A DNA stretch of 64,000 bases from Erpetoichthys calabaricus. Taxonomy: Eukaryota; Chordata; Cladistia; Polypteriformes; Polypteridae. Location: the NCBI RefSeq assembly GCF_900747795.2, contig NC_041401.2, positions 121,934,947 to 121,998,946 on the forward strand, read 5' to 3'. Numbering within the stretch: the stretch's first letter is position 1; every line of letters starts with the position of its first letter. Shown piece after piece: positions 1 through 10,639 of this stretch. The position numbers and the translations under genes were made by a program. Below the pieces are notes generated by a model. The model was not told the DNA's origin, did not search any database, and saw nothing but the letters and a program-made list of their open reading frames with translations.

Positions 1-51
1 TGCTCTCAATATGTCTCTGTCTGTCTTGGTTGGAGGTCATCACAGGACTTA

Positions 52-112
<61 letters not shown>
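52..112. repeat. (ATT)n microsatellite
   Basis: About twenty uninterrupted ATT units. Arrays like this often form the 3' tail of fish retroposons, but no body is recognisable beside it. Confidence 0.9.
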
Positions 113-114
<2 letters not shown>

Positions 115-988
115 CCTTTTCTGTTTCATTCTGGTGGTGCTCTTACTACTGGAAACCTCTTGTGAGCAGGGTATGCCTTCACAATATATAATACATTGTA
201 TTGTGTTTTGTGTTTTATTTTAGCCTGATTAGATTTGTAAATGTGTACAAAGCTGTGAGGTTGCCCTCAAACGAAAATAATGTAATTGAATTCTGTATAC
301 TCGCAGCTGCCTCTGGATTGTTGGCAGCTTCTCTTAGCTTTGCATCATCAGCAAACATGATTAATCTGCATTTAATTCTCTGCCTCTGATTATACAGAGC
401 AGAAACAACAGGTGCTCAAACATTAACTCCTTAGGGAACACAACTGTATGCACAAGGAAGCCGGAAGGCGTGTGCCTGGCTATAATCAGCATTTCTTCCT
501 ATGAAATGTGTGGCTGATAGTGGACACCTAGGGATATAATATCACAATGAACTTCAGCTTTAAGCTGTGAGCAACACCCAAAATGCCTAAACAAATGCAG
601 CAGATATCTTTTGGAATTTACTCTGTTAAGTACCTTCCTGAAACAACATCCTGTTAAACCATCCATGCAGAAGGTGTGACATTTTTGTCATTTGTTATCA
701 TCCTGCTGTTAAAACAACTTTGAATTCTTTTTACATTTTTATTGTTTATATATGTCTGTTTGAGGAAGGTCCTAATATGTTTGGAATTTACAAAGTCATC
801 AGAACACATATGCATTATGAAAGACTAATGTATTTTTAAAACCTACATATATGTAAGTGGACAGGCTCTGGCCTCCATTCCTTGAACTAGATTAAGTAGG
901 TTTGAAAATGTTATTATTGCGTTTGTATTAATGGCTGATGCTTTTATCTATGTCAAACTTAGAAACTTGTAAAGTTAAGACACATTAC
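113..988. other. Intergenic, nothing recognised
   Basis: AT-rich single-copy-looking sequence. Only short open frames, none resembling a known protein. No terminal repeats or RNA gene seen. Confidence 0.5.
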
Positions 989-992
989 AGAT

Positions 993-1553
993 TGTGGCGG
1001 ACCCTGGCCGGGACACCTCTTCTGTATATGGTCCTGGGGAACAGTACAGTACCAAACAGTACCTCCTCCGGGACACTATATGGCAGCCCCCTGGGTGGCA
1101 GTGGTGCCTTGGAGTCCTGCAGGGCTCCATGGGAGATAGAGTTCTCTACGACCCTATTGGGATCTGGTGGTGCCACCAGGGGGTGATGCAGTGGTTCCTG
1201 AGCCCATGTCGGCGGTTCTTCTGCCACACCTGGAAGTGCAGCTGGAAATGGGCCATCAAACACTAGTAGCACTTCCAGGTGGGCTATAAAAGGAGCCAAC
1301 AGCCACCACTCCAAGAGCCAGAGTCGGGAGGAGGGAGACAAAGCTTGACGGAGAGGAGTGAAGGATAAAAAGAAGATGTATTGTGGTGATTGTGCTATTG
1401 TGCTTGTGGGACTGTGTTGTGCCTGTGGGAATGGGGAAGGTGTTACCCACAGGTGAAGAAAAAATAAAAAAATAAAACATTTATTTGTTTTATAAGTGTG
1501 CCTCCCGTGTCTGTCTGTATCGGGTTGAGCGCTCGTATTACGCCTTTGTCACA
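993..1553 (+). mobile_element. Solo LTR of an LTR retroelement
   Basis: A 561-bp unit starts TGTG and ends CACA, and is flanked on both sides by AGAT (989-992 and 1554-1557), a 4-bp target duplication. It has promoter and polyadenylation signals in LTR order: TATAAA at 1285-1290, then AATAAA at 1463 and 1471. There is no coding interior, so this is what remains after recombination between the two LTRs of a complete element. Superfamily is not certain: 4 bp suits Ty3/Gypsy-type or some ERV elements. The intact termini and target duplication suggest a fairly young fossil. Confidence 0.75.
1171..1186 (+). promoter_or_regulatory. CTCF-like motif inside the LTR
   Basis: GCCACCAGGGGGTGATG resembles the CTCF core CCACYAGRGGGCRC with mismatches at the end. 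It is a motif match only and is carried by the LTR. Confidence 0.3.
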
Positions 1554-1779
1554 AGATATTTCAATAACTGTAGAATAGGCAGGTTAAATGATTTGTTTCA
1601 GTTTATACAGTGAGAGAGAAGTGAGAACTGAATGTTATTGTTCAATCCGTGCCTTTGGCTCTTTAAGTATTGGTGGTGTCTTTCCCAGCCAGATTAATGG
1701 CTGTCAAAGGTAAGTCAGAAATTATGTTTCTGAAAAATAGCATAACACACAGGGTAAGGATAAAAAAAGAGAACATATA

Positions 1780-2006
1780 GGAGGCAATATGGTGGTTAGC
1801 ACAGCTGATTCACAGTTCCAGAGTCTTTGATTGGAATCCCAGCCTGAACAGTGTCAGTGTTTATTCGCATGTCTTTTTTGGGTTTTCCTCCCACATCATG
1901 TTTCTATGAAGTTAATTGTCAACTCTAAACTGTCTCTTTATGTTGAATGTACCCTGTGATTAATTGGTACCCCATCCACGGTTGGTTTCTGCCTTACACA
2001 CCATAT
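1780..2006 (+). mobile_element. Degraded tRNA-derived SINE
   Basis: The head (about 1783-1850) has the layout of a fish tRNA-derived SINE: an A-box-like TGGTTAGCAC and a B-box-like GATTGGAATCCC. A diverged body follows with the usual order (GTTTTCCTCCCACAT, then a dip like ATTGGTACCCCATCC). The 3' end abuts a Tc1 element. Many substitutions point to an old copy. Confidence 0.6.
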
Positions 2007-2008
2007 AT

Positions 2009-3552
2009 GCAGTGCTCTCTGTAATGTTTGGGACAAAGCCACATTGTTCCTTCATTCACCCCTCTGCTCCATAGTTTAAAATTACAAATCAACAATTTAG
2101 ACATGATTAAAGTGCACATTGCAGACTTTCATGTAAGGGTATTTGCATAAACATTGGTCACACCGTGTTGAAATGAAAACATTTTTCATACGTGGTCACC
2201 TCCATTTCAGGGCACCATAATATTAGGAACAATTGGCATTTCGGGCATTTGTGATTACTCAAGTGGGTTTCATTGCTTCATTAGTGCAGCCATAAGACAC
2301 ATTGGCTTGCTTCTACCCTTTGAAGTCTAATGTTGACATTGTTCAACATGAGGACAAGAGCTGTACCGATGAAAGTCAAAAAAGCCATTATGAGGCTGAA
2401 GACAAAAATAAAACCATTAGAGACATCAGTAAAACTTCAGGATTACCTAAATCAACTGTTTGGAATATCATTAAGAAGAAAGTACACATTGATGAGCTCA
2501 GAAATCGTAAAGGGACTGGTAGGCCAAAGAAGACCTGCATGGCTGATGACAGGAGAATCCTCACTATGGGAAAGAAAAAGCCCCAAACACCTGTCTTACA
2601 GATCAGAAACAGACTTCAGGAGACAGATGTTTATATGTCAGAGATTACTATCCACAGAAGACTTCATTAACCAAGAGTTAGCCACAAAAATAGAAGTGCC
2701 AGATTACAGTTTGCAAAAAGAGTCTGCAGAATTCTGGAAAAACATCTTGTGGACAGACAAGACAAAGAAGAACTTGCATCAGAAAGATGTCAAGAGTGAA
2801 GTGTGGAGACGTAAATGGACTGCTCAAGATCCAAACCATACCACCTCATCTGTTAAACATGGTGTTAGGAGTTTTATGGCTTGGGCATGCCACAGGTATT
2901 GGAACACTTATCTTCACTGATGATGTAACTGTTGATGGTTGTTGCACAATGAATAGAAACATAGTATTTGCTCAAGGTCTAGTAAATGCCTCCAAACTCC
3001 TTGGATGGCAATTCATCCCAAAATAAGACAATGATCCCAAACATACTGCTAAGGTAACAGGGGAGTTTTTCAGAGATAAGAAATAATTGAAAATTCTTGA
3101 ATGTTCAAGCCATTCATCCAATTTGAATCCAATTTAGCATGCCTTTCATATGCTAAAGAGAAAACGTAATGGAACAAGCCCCTGAAACAAGCAGGAGCTG
3201 AAGATGGCTGCATTGGAGGCTTCACAGAGCATCAATAGAGAAGATACTCAGTACCTGGTTATGTCTGTGAATTGCAGACTTCAAGCAGCCATTTCATGAA
3301 AGGGATATGCAACAAAGTACTACCATTGCTATGTCTCAAGCATCATGGTACCCTGAAATGGGAGACCATGTAGAAAAGTGTTGTCATTTCTACAAGGTGT
3401 AACCGAAATGTATGCAAACACCTTAAAATTAAAGTTTCCAATGTGCACTTTAATCAAGTCTGAATTGTTTGATTTGTAATTTTAAACTGGTGGAGCAGAG
3501 GGGTAAGTCATAGAAAAATGTATCTTTGCCGCAAATGTAATGGAGGGCACTT
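2009..3552 (+). mobile_element. Tc1-like DNA transposon, broken, long inverted repeats
   Basis: Left (about 2010-2245) and right (about 3340-3552) ends are imperfect inverted repeats of about 200 bp. Both carry GTTTAAAATTACAAATCAA and TTAAAGTGCACATTG motifs and begin with AGTGC near a TA site. Between them is a plus-strand Tc1-type transposase relic. A helix-turn-helix with SKTSGLPKSTVWNIIKK is encoded near 2425-2490. The frame then shifts, and TSSVKHG...MAWAC appears in another frame near 2845. DNDPKHTAK (near 3030) keeps the second catalytic Asp. At the expected catalytic Glu (LNPI, near 3135) the codon is TAG. Several shifts and stops make it inactive and old. Confidence 0.85.
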
Positions 3553-3839
3553 TATATTTAATATCAGTAATGGCGCACTGCACGATAATGTGCAGTGAAT
3601 ACACTTGACTTGAGCATTCATAGTATTCATCCTCTTTCTCTGTACGTTTATCATTCGTTTGTTCAGAGGTTGATGTGCTTGCTGCTTCCTGAGCAGCTCT
3701 TCTTTACTCCACCCTAGCGGCCCACTGCTTCTCCTTTCAACAGCATCTTTTTGCGTTAAAACTGATTAATTAGTTTTTGTGTTGCAATTACTTAGTACGT
3801 TTTCTTTAATATTTCACTTAATCTGGCACTTAAGTCTTC
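3553..3839. other. Intergenic, nothing recognised
   Basis: No convincing open frame, terminal repeat or RNA gene was seen in this stretch. Confidence 0.4.
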
Positions 3840-4120
3840 AATCTGCCTCAAGAATGATTAGCGAAGGTGGTAGAGAATGAGAACAGCACCCGTACGCATG
3901 CGCCGCATGGCTGCCGTGCTGCGCACTGCCGAGAGTTGATTCTACAATAAAATAAAAAGAGTAATAAAATCATCACCCCGAAAGCGGATAGTAAATGTCA
4001 CATAGTATATGTGTACCAAATTTCAGGTCAATAGGTGAAACGGTTTGCGAGCTACGGGTGATTTAAAATCCTGGACAGACAAACGAACAGCCACGGTAGC
4101 ATATTATATAGAAAGATAGG
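3840..4120 (+). mobile_element. 3' end of a non-LTR retroposon (RTE-like)
   Basis: The stretch CCAAATTTCAGGTCAATAGG, followed by AACGGTTTGCGAGCTACGGG and GACAGACAAACGAACAGCCA, then an AT-rich end, is the layout I recall for 3' regions of RTE-clade LINEs and their SINEs. No coding part is present, so it is 5'-truncated. The family name is from memory. Confidence 0.45.
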
Positions 4121-4379
4121 GGTTTCCCAAGCCCACGTTTCACATTACTCTATTTTTTTTTTTTTTTAGTTATATTACTTTAGTTTCCACAAGGAAGTCA
4201 GGTTTATGTGCATATGTTTTACAATACCTAGCAATATTTTCCTATTGTGTATAATTTTAATGTTAAGGTAAGAAAGACAGAAGGTGTAAGGTAAGATAGT
4301 TATTTAAGGTAAAGACAAAGTTTCATTGTAAGGTGCTCATTACTTACAATGCCAAAGAAGGGTGACATGTTGCATGAGG

Positions 4380-4440
4380 AGTAGCATGTGCAAGTAAGAA
4401 TTTCACTGTACTCTGTATACATAACAGTAATGAACCTATA
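4380..4440 (+). repeat. Retroposon tail fragment
   Basis: AAGTAAGAATTTCACTGTAC followed by TCTGTATACATAACA matches a 3' tail recurring in fish genomes. A related tail is at 47795-47885 in this window. Confidence 0.4.
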
Positions 4441-4451
4441 AACACAATATA

Positions 4452-6065
4452 TAGTGGGTATAGAGAAGAATCACCCCCTTTGAAATATTCCCATTTTTTT
4501 GCTTAAATGAAAACACACACACAAAATATTTCTTCCCAGCTTTACTTACTCAATGCAACCTATAACATCCAAGGGAAAGATATCACAGCTGCAGTTCAGA
4601 AATATGATAAAAAATAAAAAAATAAGGCATACTGAGATTAACCCCCCAATGTCAATATTTGTTGAACCACCTTTTGCTTTAACGACAGCCTTGAGGCTGT
4701 TGGGGTACTTCTCTATCTGCTTTGCACATCTAGACTGAGCAATATTTGCCCACTCTTCTTTACAGAACTGTTCAAGTTCGGTCAAATTGGATGGTGAGCG
4801 TTGGTGGACTGCTATCTTCAAATCTTTCCACAGATTATCAATGGGATTTAGGTCTGGGCTCTGACTGGGACACACAAGGAGATTCACTTTTTTCTCCTTC
4901 AACCATTGTGTGGTCAATTTTGCTATGTGCTTTGGGTCGTTGTCGTGTTGAAAGGTGAACATTCTGCCCATCTTCAACTTTCTGGCAGAAGGTAGCAGGT
5001 TTTCCTCAAGAATTTGACGGTATTTTGCCCCATCCATTTTTCCTTCTACCCTAACGAGAGCCCCCGGCCCTGGGGCAGAGAAACACCCCCACAACAGGTT
5101 GCTGCTACCTCCATGCTTTACCGTAGGTATGGTGTGTTGTGGATGGTGAGCTGCATTGGATTTCCGCCAGGTGTTCCGTTTGGTATTGAGGCCAAATAGT
5201 TTGATTTTGGTCTCATCTGACTATAAGACCTTTTTCCACTTGGCATCAGAACCTTCAAGGTGCATTCTGGCAAAGCTCAAACAACCCTTAATATGGCCTT
5301 TCTTGAGAAGTGGCTTTTTCCTTGCGACCCTCCTGAACAAGCCACAATTGTGGAGCGTGTGAAATTGTTGTGACATGCACACATTGACCACTCTTTGCCA
5401 TAAAATCTTGTAACTCCTTCAAAGTGGCCATTGGCCTCTTGGTAGCCTCTCTTACCAGTTTCCTCCTTGCTCTTCCATCCAATTTGGAGGGACGGCTGGA
5501 TCCAGGGAGGGTCCTAGTAGTACCTAACACTTGCCACTTCTTTATTATGGACTTTACTGTGCTCCTTGGGATTGATAAAGCCTTTGAGATTTTTTTTGTA
5601 TCCATCTCCTGCCTTATGTCTGTCCACAACTCTATCCCTGAGATCTTTTGAAAGGGGCTTGCCACCCATAGTCAGTTGTTTGCTGTCAGTTGCACTACCA
5701 AGCAAGGGAATACTCCAGGAACATCTGTTTTTATGTTTCACTAATCACACTGATTACAATTGATCACAGGTGGAAGGAAGCCAGTAACCATGGTCTGCAA
5801 TGGAAATGGTGGTTACTTACACCTGATTGAGTTTACAAATATTGTTTAGGCGTGGAGTGATCCTTTATTAATCTCAGTATTTCTTGTTTTTTATTTTTTA
5901 AAGTTCTTCTGAACTGTAGCTGTGATATCTTTCATTTGGATGTTATAGATTGCATTGAGTAAGTAAAGCTTAAAAAAATATTGGTTTGTGTGCTTTCATT
6001 TAAGGCTGTAAAGCAAAAAAAAATGGGAATATTTCGAAGGGGGTGATTCTTTTCTATACCCACTG
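4452..6065 (-). mobile_element. Tc1-like DNA transposon, broken, about 190-bp inverted repeats
   Basis: Ends read TAGTGGGTATAGAG (left) and CTATACCCACTG (right), flanked by TA on both sides (4450-4451, 6066-6067). Near-identical inverted arms extend about 190 bp (4452-4641 and 5870-6065). The minus-strand transposase runs from about 5670 to about 4590. It has MGGKPLSKDLRDRVVDRHKAG and IPRSTVKSIIKKW (helix-turn-helix), then SDETKIKLFG, with the preceding Trp codon now TAG. WGCFSAPGPGALVRVEGKMDG and HDNDPKH follow. The frame is broken more than once in the N-terminal half. The third catalytic residue is Asp (NPIDNLW), not the family's Glu. It is inactive. Confidence 0.9.
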
Positions 6066-6067
6066 TA

Positions 6068-7105
6068 TATGGAAAAGTGTTGAATCTCACCACCTAGTCT
6101 ACAACTACTGTACTGTAGTTTAATTTGCGGTGTGGTTCTAATTTAGGTGATGGAGTTGTTTCCTTCTGTTTTTTTTATACTTATTCTTTAGACAGTTTTA
6201 ATACGCATCATTTTAATGATTTTCCTACCACTTTGCTTCTTGTTGAAGTGTTTTTTGTACTTGGTGGAGGCAAGATATGGCTCGAGCCCATACCAGAATT
6301 GTATAAGTGGGGCTGAAAAATGGAATTTCAGCCTTATTTATATAAATTACCAAAGGTGCAAAGGACGAACACAATCCTGCTGCTTCTCTGGGCCTGCCAT
6401 AACAGGTATTTGACTAGTCTAACAGGAGGATTTTGGTTTTTCCCACCATTTAAATACCACATCAAGACACTTCTGATCCCCCATCTCACTTTCTTCTCTC
6501 CCATCTGAACTCTGACCTCTTCATTTGACCAGTGGGCCTTCATGCAGTTCTTATCCCAACTCAGCACTTAATCGGATCTCTGTCTTGAGACTGTATTGGA
6601 CCCATTCCGAAGGTCCCTTCCTTAAAAACCCTGGATTCATTTGTAGTTGATCAGAGCAGTGATCCCTTCTTTGGCTACAGACCAAAAGCTGCTAGAATCA
6701 CCTTATTGTGAAACCTATGGAGCCTTTAAAAGGGTGGTTTCCTTGGGTATCTTTTAGGCTGTTTTCCCTCCTGTTCCATACCACTATCTCCCTCCTGGCA
6801 ACCCTTTGCCTTCTAGGCAGCCTTTTACAACTGGACATGTTTCAAGATGGCAATGGTAATGAGACATATCTTCTGCAGTGCTTGTTGAGACGAAGCAATT
6901 TGAGAAAATCTTCTGTAAATTGAATTTCACTTTTTCTTTAAGGAACATTAATTGTTGAAACCAATACTTCTTATATCATCTGATGTCACTTCCAGCCAAA
7001 TCTCCTTTGGACATCTTCTTGGTCTCATCACCTCCACCGTCATCACAATATACCTATCTGGCTTACATTTACTCCACATTGAACTTCTGTGCCTTTTTGA
7101 CAAAT
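6068..7105. other. Intergenic, nothing recognised
   Basis: Only short open frames without recognisable motifs. A pyrimidine-rich patch at 6420-6520 has no clear repeat boundaries. Confidence 0.4.
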
Positions 7106-7109
7106 CATT

Positions 7110-7250
7110 TCTGCCTATTGTCCTTCAAAGGACTGGCATCCCATCAAGAATTGTTCCTTGCCTTGTGTCTAGTGCACCCATGATGGGTTTGTGACCCATA
7201 TACCCCTGAATTGAATTAAGCAGGTCTGTACAAAAAGGGATGGATTACTG
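7110..7250 (+). mobile_element. SINE/L2-type 3' half, degraded
   Basis: GGACTGGCATCCCATCAAG, TTGTTCCTTGCCTTGTG and a degraded TGAATTGAATTAAGCAGGT keep the order of the L2-like 3' part shared by fish SINEs. It ends near GGGATGGA. Confidence 0.5.
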
Positions 7251-7631
7251 TATTTCTGTTGTTAAATTCAGTTTGTCAAGCCAAGAACCAGTAATACATT
7301 AGTTAAAATGAATTTAAGATCAATTTCTGAAATAGCAGTTTGCTTTAATGCTCAGTTTTGTCAACAATTTGTCATGGCATATTTATAAATTACAATATGC
7401 TGTGCTACCTGCTCTATACTCATTGTCTATTGTGATTAAATGATGTTTCTACTAAAATCAATAATCGTGTTTTATATTTTTGTAACATGAATTTACTTCT
7501 CCCACTCCATTCTGTTCCCTAGTACAATGCAGTCTTTCAACCCTCAGCAGGTGATTACTTTACAGCCTGCCATGACAATGCTTCTAGATCCTGGATAATC
7601 TAGTTTTCCATTTCCAGTACGACTAGACCGC

Positions 7632-7650
7632 AGTGCCCTCTGGTGGCTCC
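7632..7650 (-). promoter_or_regulatory. CTCF-like motif
   Basis: The minus strand reads GCCACCAGAGGGCACTG, a close match to the CTCF core. No gene lies within 10 kb, and binding is inferred from the motif alone. Confidence 0.35.
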
Positions 7651-8029
7651 TATTCTCCTTGTTCCCCAATCCTTGATGAATATTAAAAGGATACCAGCCT
7701 GCTTCCCCTTTATGGTGTGCTCACCTGTCACCTTGAAATTGGTATCATGTTCTTGATTATGGAATTGATAGTCCTTGGAGCCGGGGTCCTGGAGAGCTGT
7801 GGTAAGACCAGAAATTTTTTTTCCATATCAATTGCTTAATATGAAAGGGAATGTACCTGTTAGTTATTGGACTTTTAGCCACAAATTGGCCAGTTTAGTT
7901 ACTATGACTGATACACTGTGTGGCTGAAAGAAAATCATCTAATCTGCTTAAGCTCTAAATATATTACAGATAATTATATTATATTTATGCATGTTTAAAA
8001 TGCTTTGGTATAATGTCATTTTGGAATAG
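7651..8029. other. Intergenic, nothing firm
   Basis: Contains ATTAAAAGGATACCAGCC near 7681, faintly LTR- or promoter-like, but with no termini or duplication to support an element. Confidence 0.3.
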
Positions 8030-8082
8030 GCTCAGACTCCCTGCACTCCTGTTAACAGAATTAGGCAGGTCTGAGAATGGAT
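8030..8082 (+). mobile_element. SINE 3' tail remnant
   Basis: CTCAGACTCCCTGCACTCC, TTAGGCAGGT and ATGGATGGATGA match the end of the SINE/L2-type tail. The 5' part is missing. Confidence 0.4.
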
Positions 8083-8212
8083 GGATGAGTTTACAAAAGC
8101 AACGCATAATTTTGTGGATATGACCAGATTAGTTGTCCTCAAAATTATCTTTCTGTCATTTCTTTCATGTAATTCTAACAGCGTTATTGTCAGGAAACTA
8201 CCAATGTTATTA

Positions 8213-8560
8213 TCAAGTAACCAATGCACCATCCAGATCGAAACATGTCTGAAGAAGAACCCAACTTTGAAAGGCATTCGTTACAAGAGCTGTGTTGGCA
8301 TTGGTACACACACTCCTGGGCCTACCTGCTCCCTTCGCTTGCAAAACAGTACTGGTGATGTCAAATTTTGTGTTTATTCTTGTGATGGTTACCACACTAG
8401 GGCCACTGCCTCCAAACTCAACTGTCATCCTCTGTTTCACCACCGCATAGTTGTTTGTTGTGGAGTATAAATGTACGCAATGTACACACTGCTCTAACAA
8501 CAAGTGATTTGCCGCCATTCTGTATTCGAACACAGCAGGCGTTGCCCGGTCAAGCACATC
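8213..8560 (-). mobile_element. Fragment of a mariner/IS630-type transposase N-terminus
   Basis: The minus-strand open frame encodes NNYAVVKQRMTVEFGGSG, then VVTITRINTKF and GAGRPRSVCTNANTALV. This is the layout of a helix-turn-helix followed by a GRPRS hinge in mariner/IS630-type transposases. No catalytic domain or terminal inverted repeat was found nearby. It is a short relic and the family call is tentative. Confidence 0.4.
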
Positions 8561-8641
8561 GTTACTCCCATTCTCAGGATACACAGTGATACCATTAAAT
8601 GCTACAGCTTGTGAAACGTCATATACATAAATATGGGCCAT

Positions 8642-9068
8642 GCTGTATTTTATGATGAATGCACAAACTTAAAAATGGTGTCAAGTTAGCAGGTTAGCTT
8701 GACGTTTGAAACTCACTGCTAAGTGAGATGTAATGAACTCAAAATCTAAATAATAAGTTTTGAGACTGATTTAGCACCTGGTCCTTTGATCATGACAGTC
8801 TTTATGCAGGTGATGGCTGGGGTGACTTTGGGAAAAGGTGCCTTTAGCTGTTGAGACAATATGTTGCAGTACACCAGAAGATGAGACAAAGCTTGAAGAA
8901 TAAAATGAAAGAAACTAGTTAGGCACTTTTTAAAAATATCAGAGGTGTCTAATAGACCAGAACCAAGGAAAACAGCTGCTTACAAACTGCCAATCTATGT
9001 AGACATTTTGTAAAAATCCATCATATAAATCCCACAACCTTTTGTTCTCACAAATAAATATGTGCATT
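8642..9068. other. Intergenic, nothing recognised
   Basis: AT-rich sequence without recognisable coding or repeat features. Confidence 0.4.
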
Positions 9069-9165
9069 TATCCATTTTCTAACCTGCTTATGCAGTGAGG
9101 GTTCACAGGGGACCAGAACAATTCCTGCGGAGCAGTGGGCAAGACACATTCCTCCACTTCATTTG
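9069..9165 (-). mobile_element. SINE/L2-type 3' tail, reverse orientation
   Basis: TTATCCATTTTCTAACCTGC, GCAGTGAGGGTTCACAGGG and ACCAGAACAATTCCTGC are the reverse complement of the common tail. The copy is 5'-truncated. Confidence 0.55.
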
Positions 9166-9299
9166 AATTGGCCTTCTTTGTCAGATAGCATTTCGCTTCA
9201 GAAAACACCCACCACAATTTGGTCTACAAATTTGATCACCTGATTTAGCACAAAGTTTTTGCAGACACAATCTCAACTTGATTGCCTTGAAGTACAGAC

Positions 9300-10115
9300 A
9301 ATAAATAATTATGAACATATCAAATGATACATAACAATATGAAAAATATTAATTCAAAAAAGGCCATAAAACATAAAATACAAATAAATGCAGACCCTTA
9401 CAAAACAGTGGCATTTAATACTATTGACCATACTACTATATTACGAAGGCTGGAAAATTACATTGGGCTCACAGGCACCTTGCCTGGTTTAGTTCTTATT
9501 TACCAAATCAATTGCAGTACATACAGACATACTGTATGCATACAGCACTCTATCATTATACTCCAAAAAGTTAAATATGGTTTCTTGCTGGGCTCAGTAC
9601 TCAGACAGTTGCTGTTTTCACTTTACAAGCATCCCTTAGGAGCGATCATTAGAAAACATAGCATTAGTTTTCACTCATATGCAGATGACGCCTAATTATA
9701 TCTTGCTTTTAGACCAAATTATTTTTTTCTGATTCTGTCCTTAGTTAATTGTATCAAGTGTCTTTAATGAGTTGATGGAGAAGAACAATTGTCTCTTCAT
9801 ATAGAAAAAAACATAAATGTTGTTTATTGGGGGGAATGAAGCTCATTGCAACAATACTCTGTAACTTTTAACGCAGTTGGAATCACAATGAGTTTTACAA
9901 AATTAGCAAACAATTTAGGCATTGTCTTTGACACTAGCATGTCATTTAAAAACACAGTACAAAACTATACAAAACATTTTTTTTTATATTTTAAAAATGT
10001 GGGAAAATTATGATGTTATGCATTTATTTCTAGTAAAATCAATTACTGCAATATTGTCTTTGACTTTCTCTTTTACAATTTTAATCTCCTGTGATGCCAA
10101 ATGGCCACAGTTCAT
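9300..10115 (+). mobile_element. L2-type LINE reverse-transcriptase relic
   Basis: The plus-strand frame has KTVAFNTIDHTTILRRLENY, then YGFLLGSVLRQLLFSLYKHP and SFHSYADDA. These match the fish L2/jockey-like RT order AFDTVDH...GVPQGSILGPLLF...FHCYADDTQ. The catalytic YADD is present, but the frame closes just after it; further RT-like fragments continue to about 10110 in broken form. No 5' region or endonuclease domain is visible. The copy is old and truncated. Confidence 0.75.
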
Positions 10116-10190
10116 CAAATAATTAATGAATAGATAGTGCTAGTTTCCATTTATGTTTGTTGATTTCTACTCTGTTTTCTGTGTGATTTA

Positions 10191-10317
10191 TCCATCCATC
10201 CATTTTCCAACCCGCTGAATCCGAACACAGGGTCACAGGGGTCTGCTGGAGCCAATCCCAGCCAACACAGGGCACAAGGCAGGAACCAATCCCGGGCAGG
10301 GTGCCAACCCACCGCAG
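10191..10317 (-). mobile_element. Short retroposon (L2-type tail) with 13-bp target duplication
   Basis: A 127-bp unit is flanked by perfect direct repeats TCTGTGTGATTTA (10178-10190 and 10318-10330). Read on the minus strand it starts CTGCGGTGGGTTGGCACC and ends with GGAAAATGGATGGATGGA. The (TGGA)n 3' end is typical of L2-mobilised units. It is 5'-truncated, clean and well conserved, so fairly young. Confidence 0.85.
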
Positions 10318-10330
10318 TCTGTGTGATTTA

Positions 10331-10639
10331 ACAACTCTGTATTTGTATAGGCTGAAATGTAAGTTTGTAATGTACCATCTACTAGAATGTATTTTGCATT
10401 GCATTTTCCTTCCAAAAGATGGCACAACGCACTGCTTTTATGAATCCCATAGTAAATTTCATATAACATAGACATAGCAACCGAACAAACACACACACAC
10501 AGACACTTGTCCTTCTATTAAGGTGGATTAATATAATCTATACTTGTATTTTGCCAGAGAATTTAGTTACAGTGCTCTGTGCCTGCATTCAATGAATAGC
10601 TCTACACAAAAATAAGTTATATTGTACTTTACGTTTATA
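10331..10639. other. Intergenic, nothing recognised
   Basis: Short (AC)n near 10490; otherwise unremarkable AT-rich sequence, perhaps including the 3' flank of the neighbouring LINE. Confidence 0.4.

Noticed and set aside
985-1480. Open frames of 74-118 codons
   Set aside because: They lie inside the solo LTR, which is non-coding.
7550-7810. Possible second LTR or promoter (ATTAAAAGGATACC)
   Set aside because: No TG...CA termini, target duplication or polyadenylation signal.
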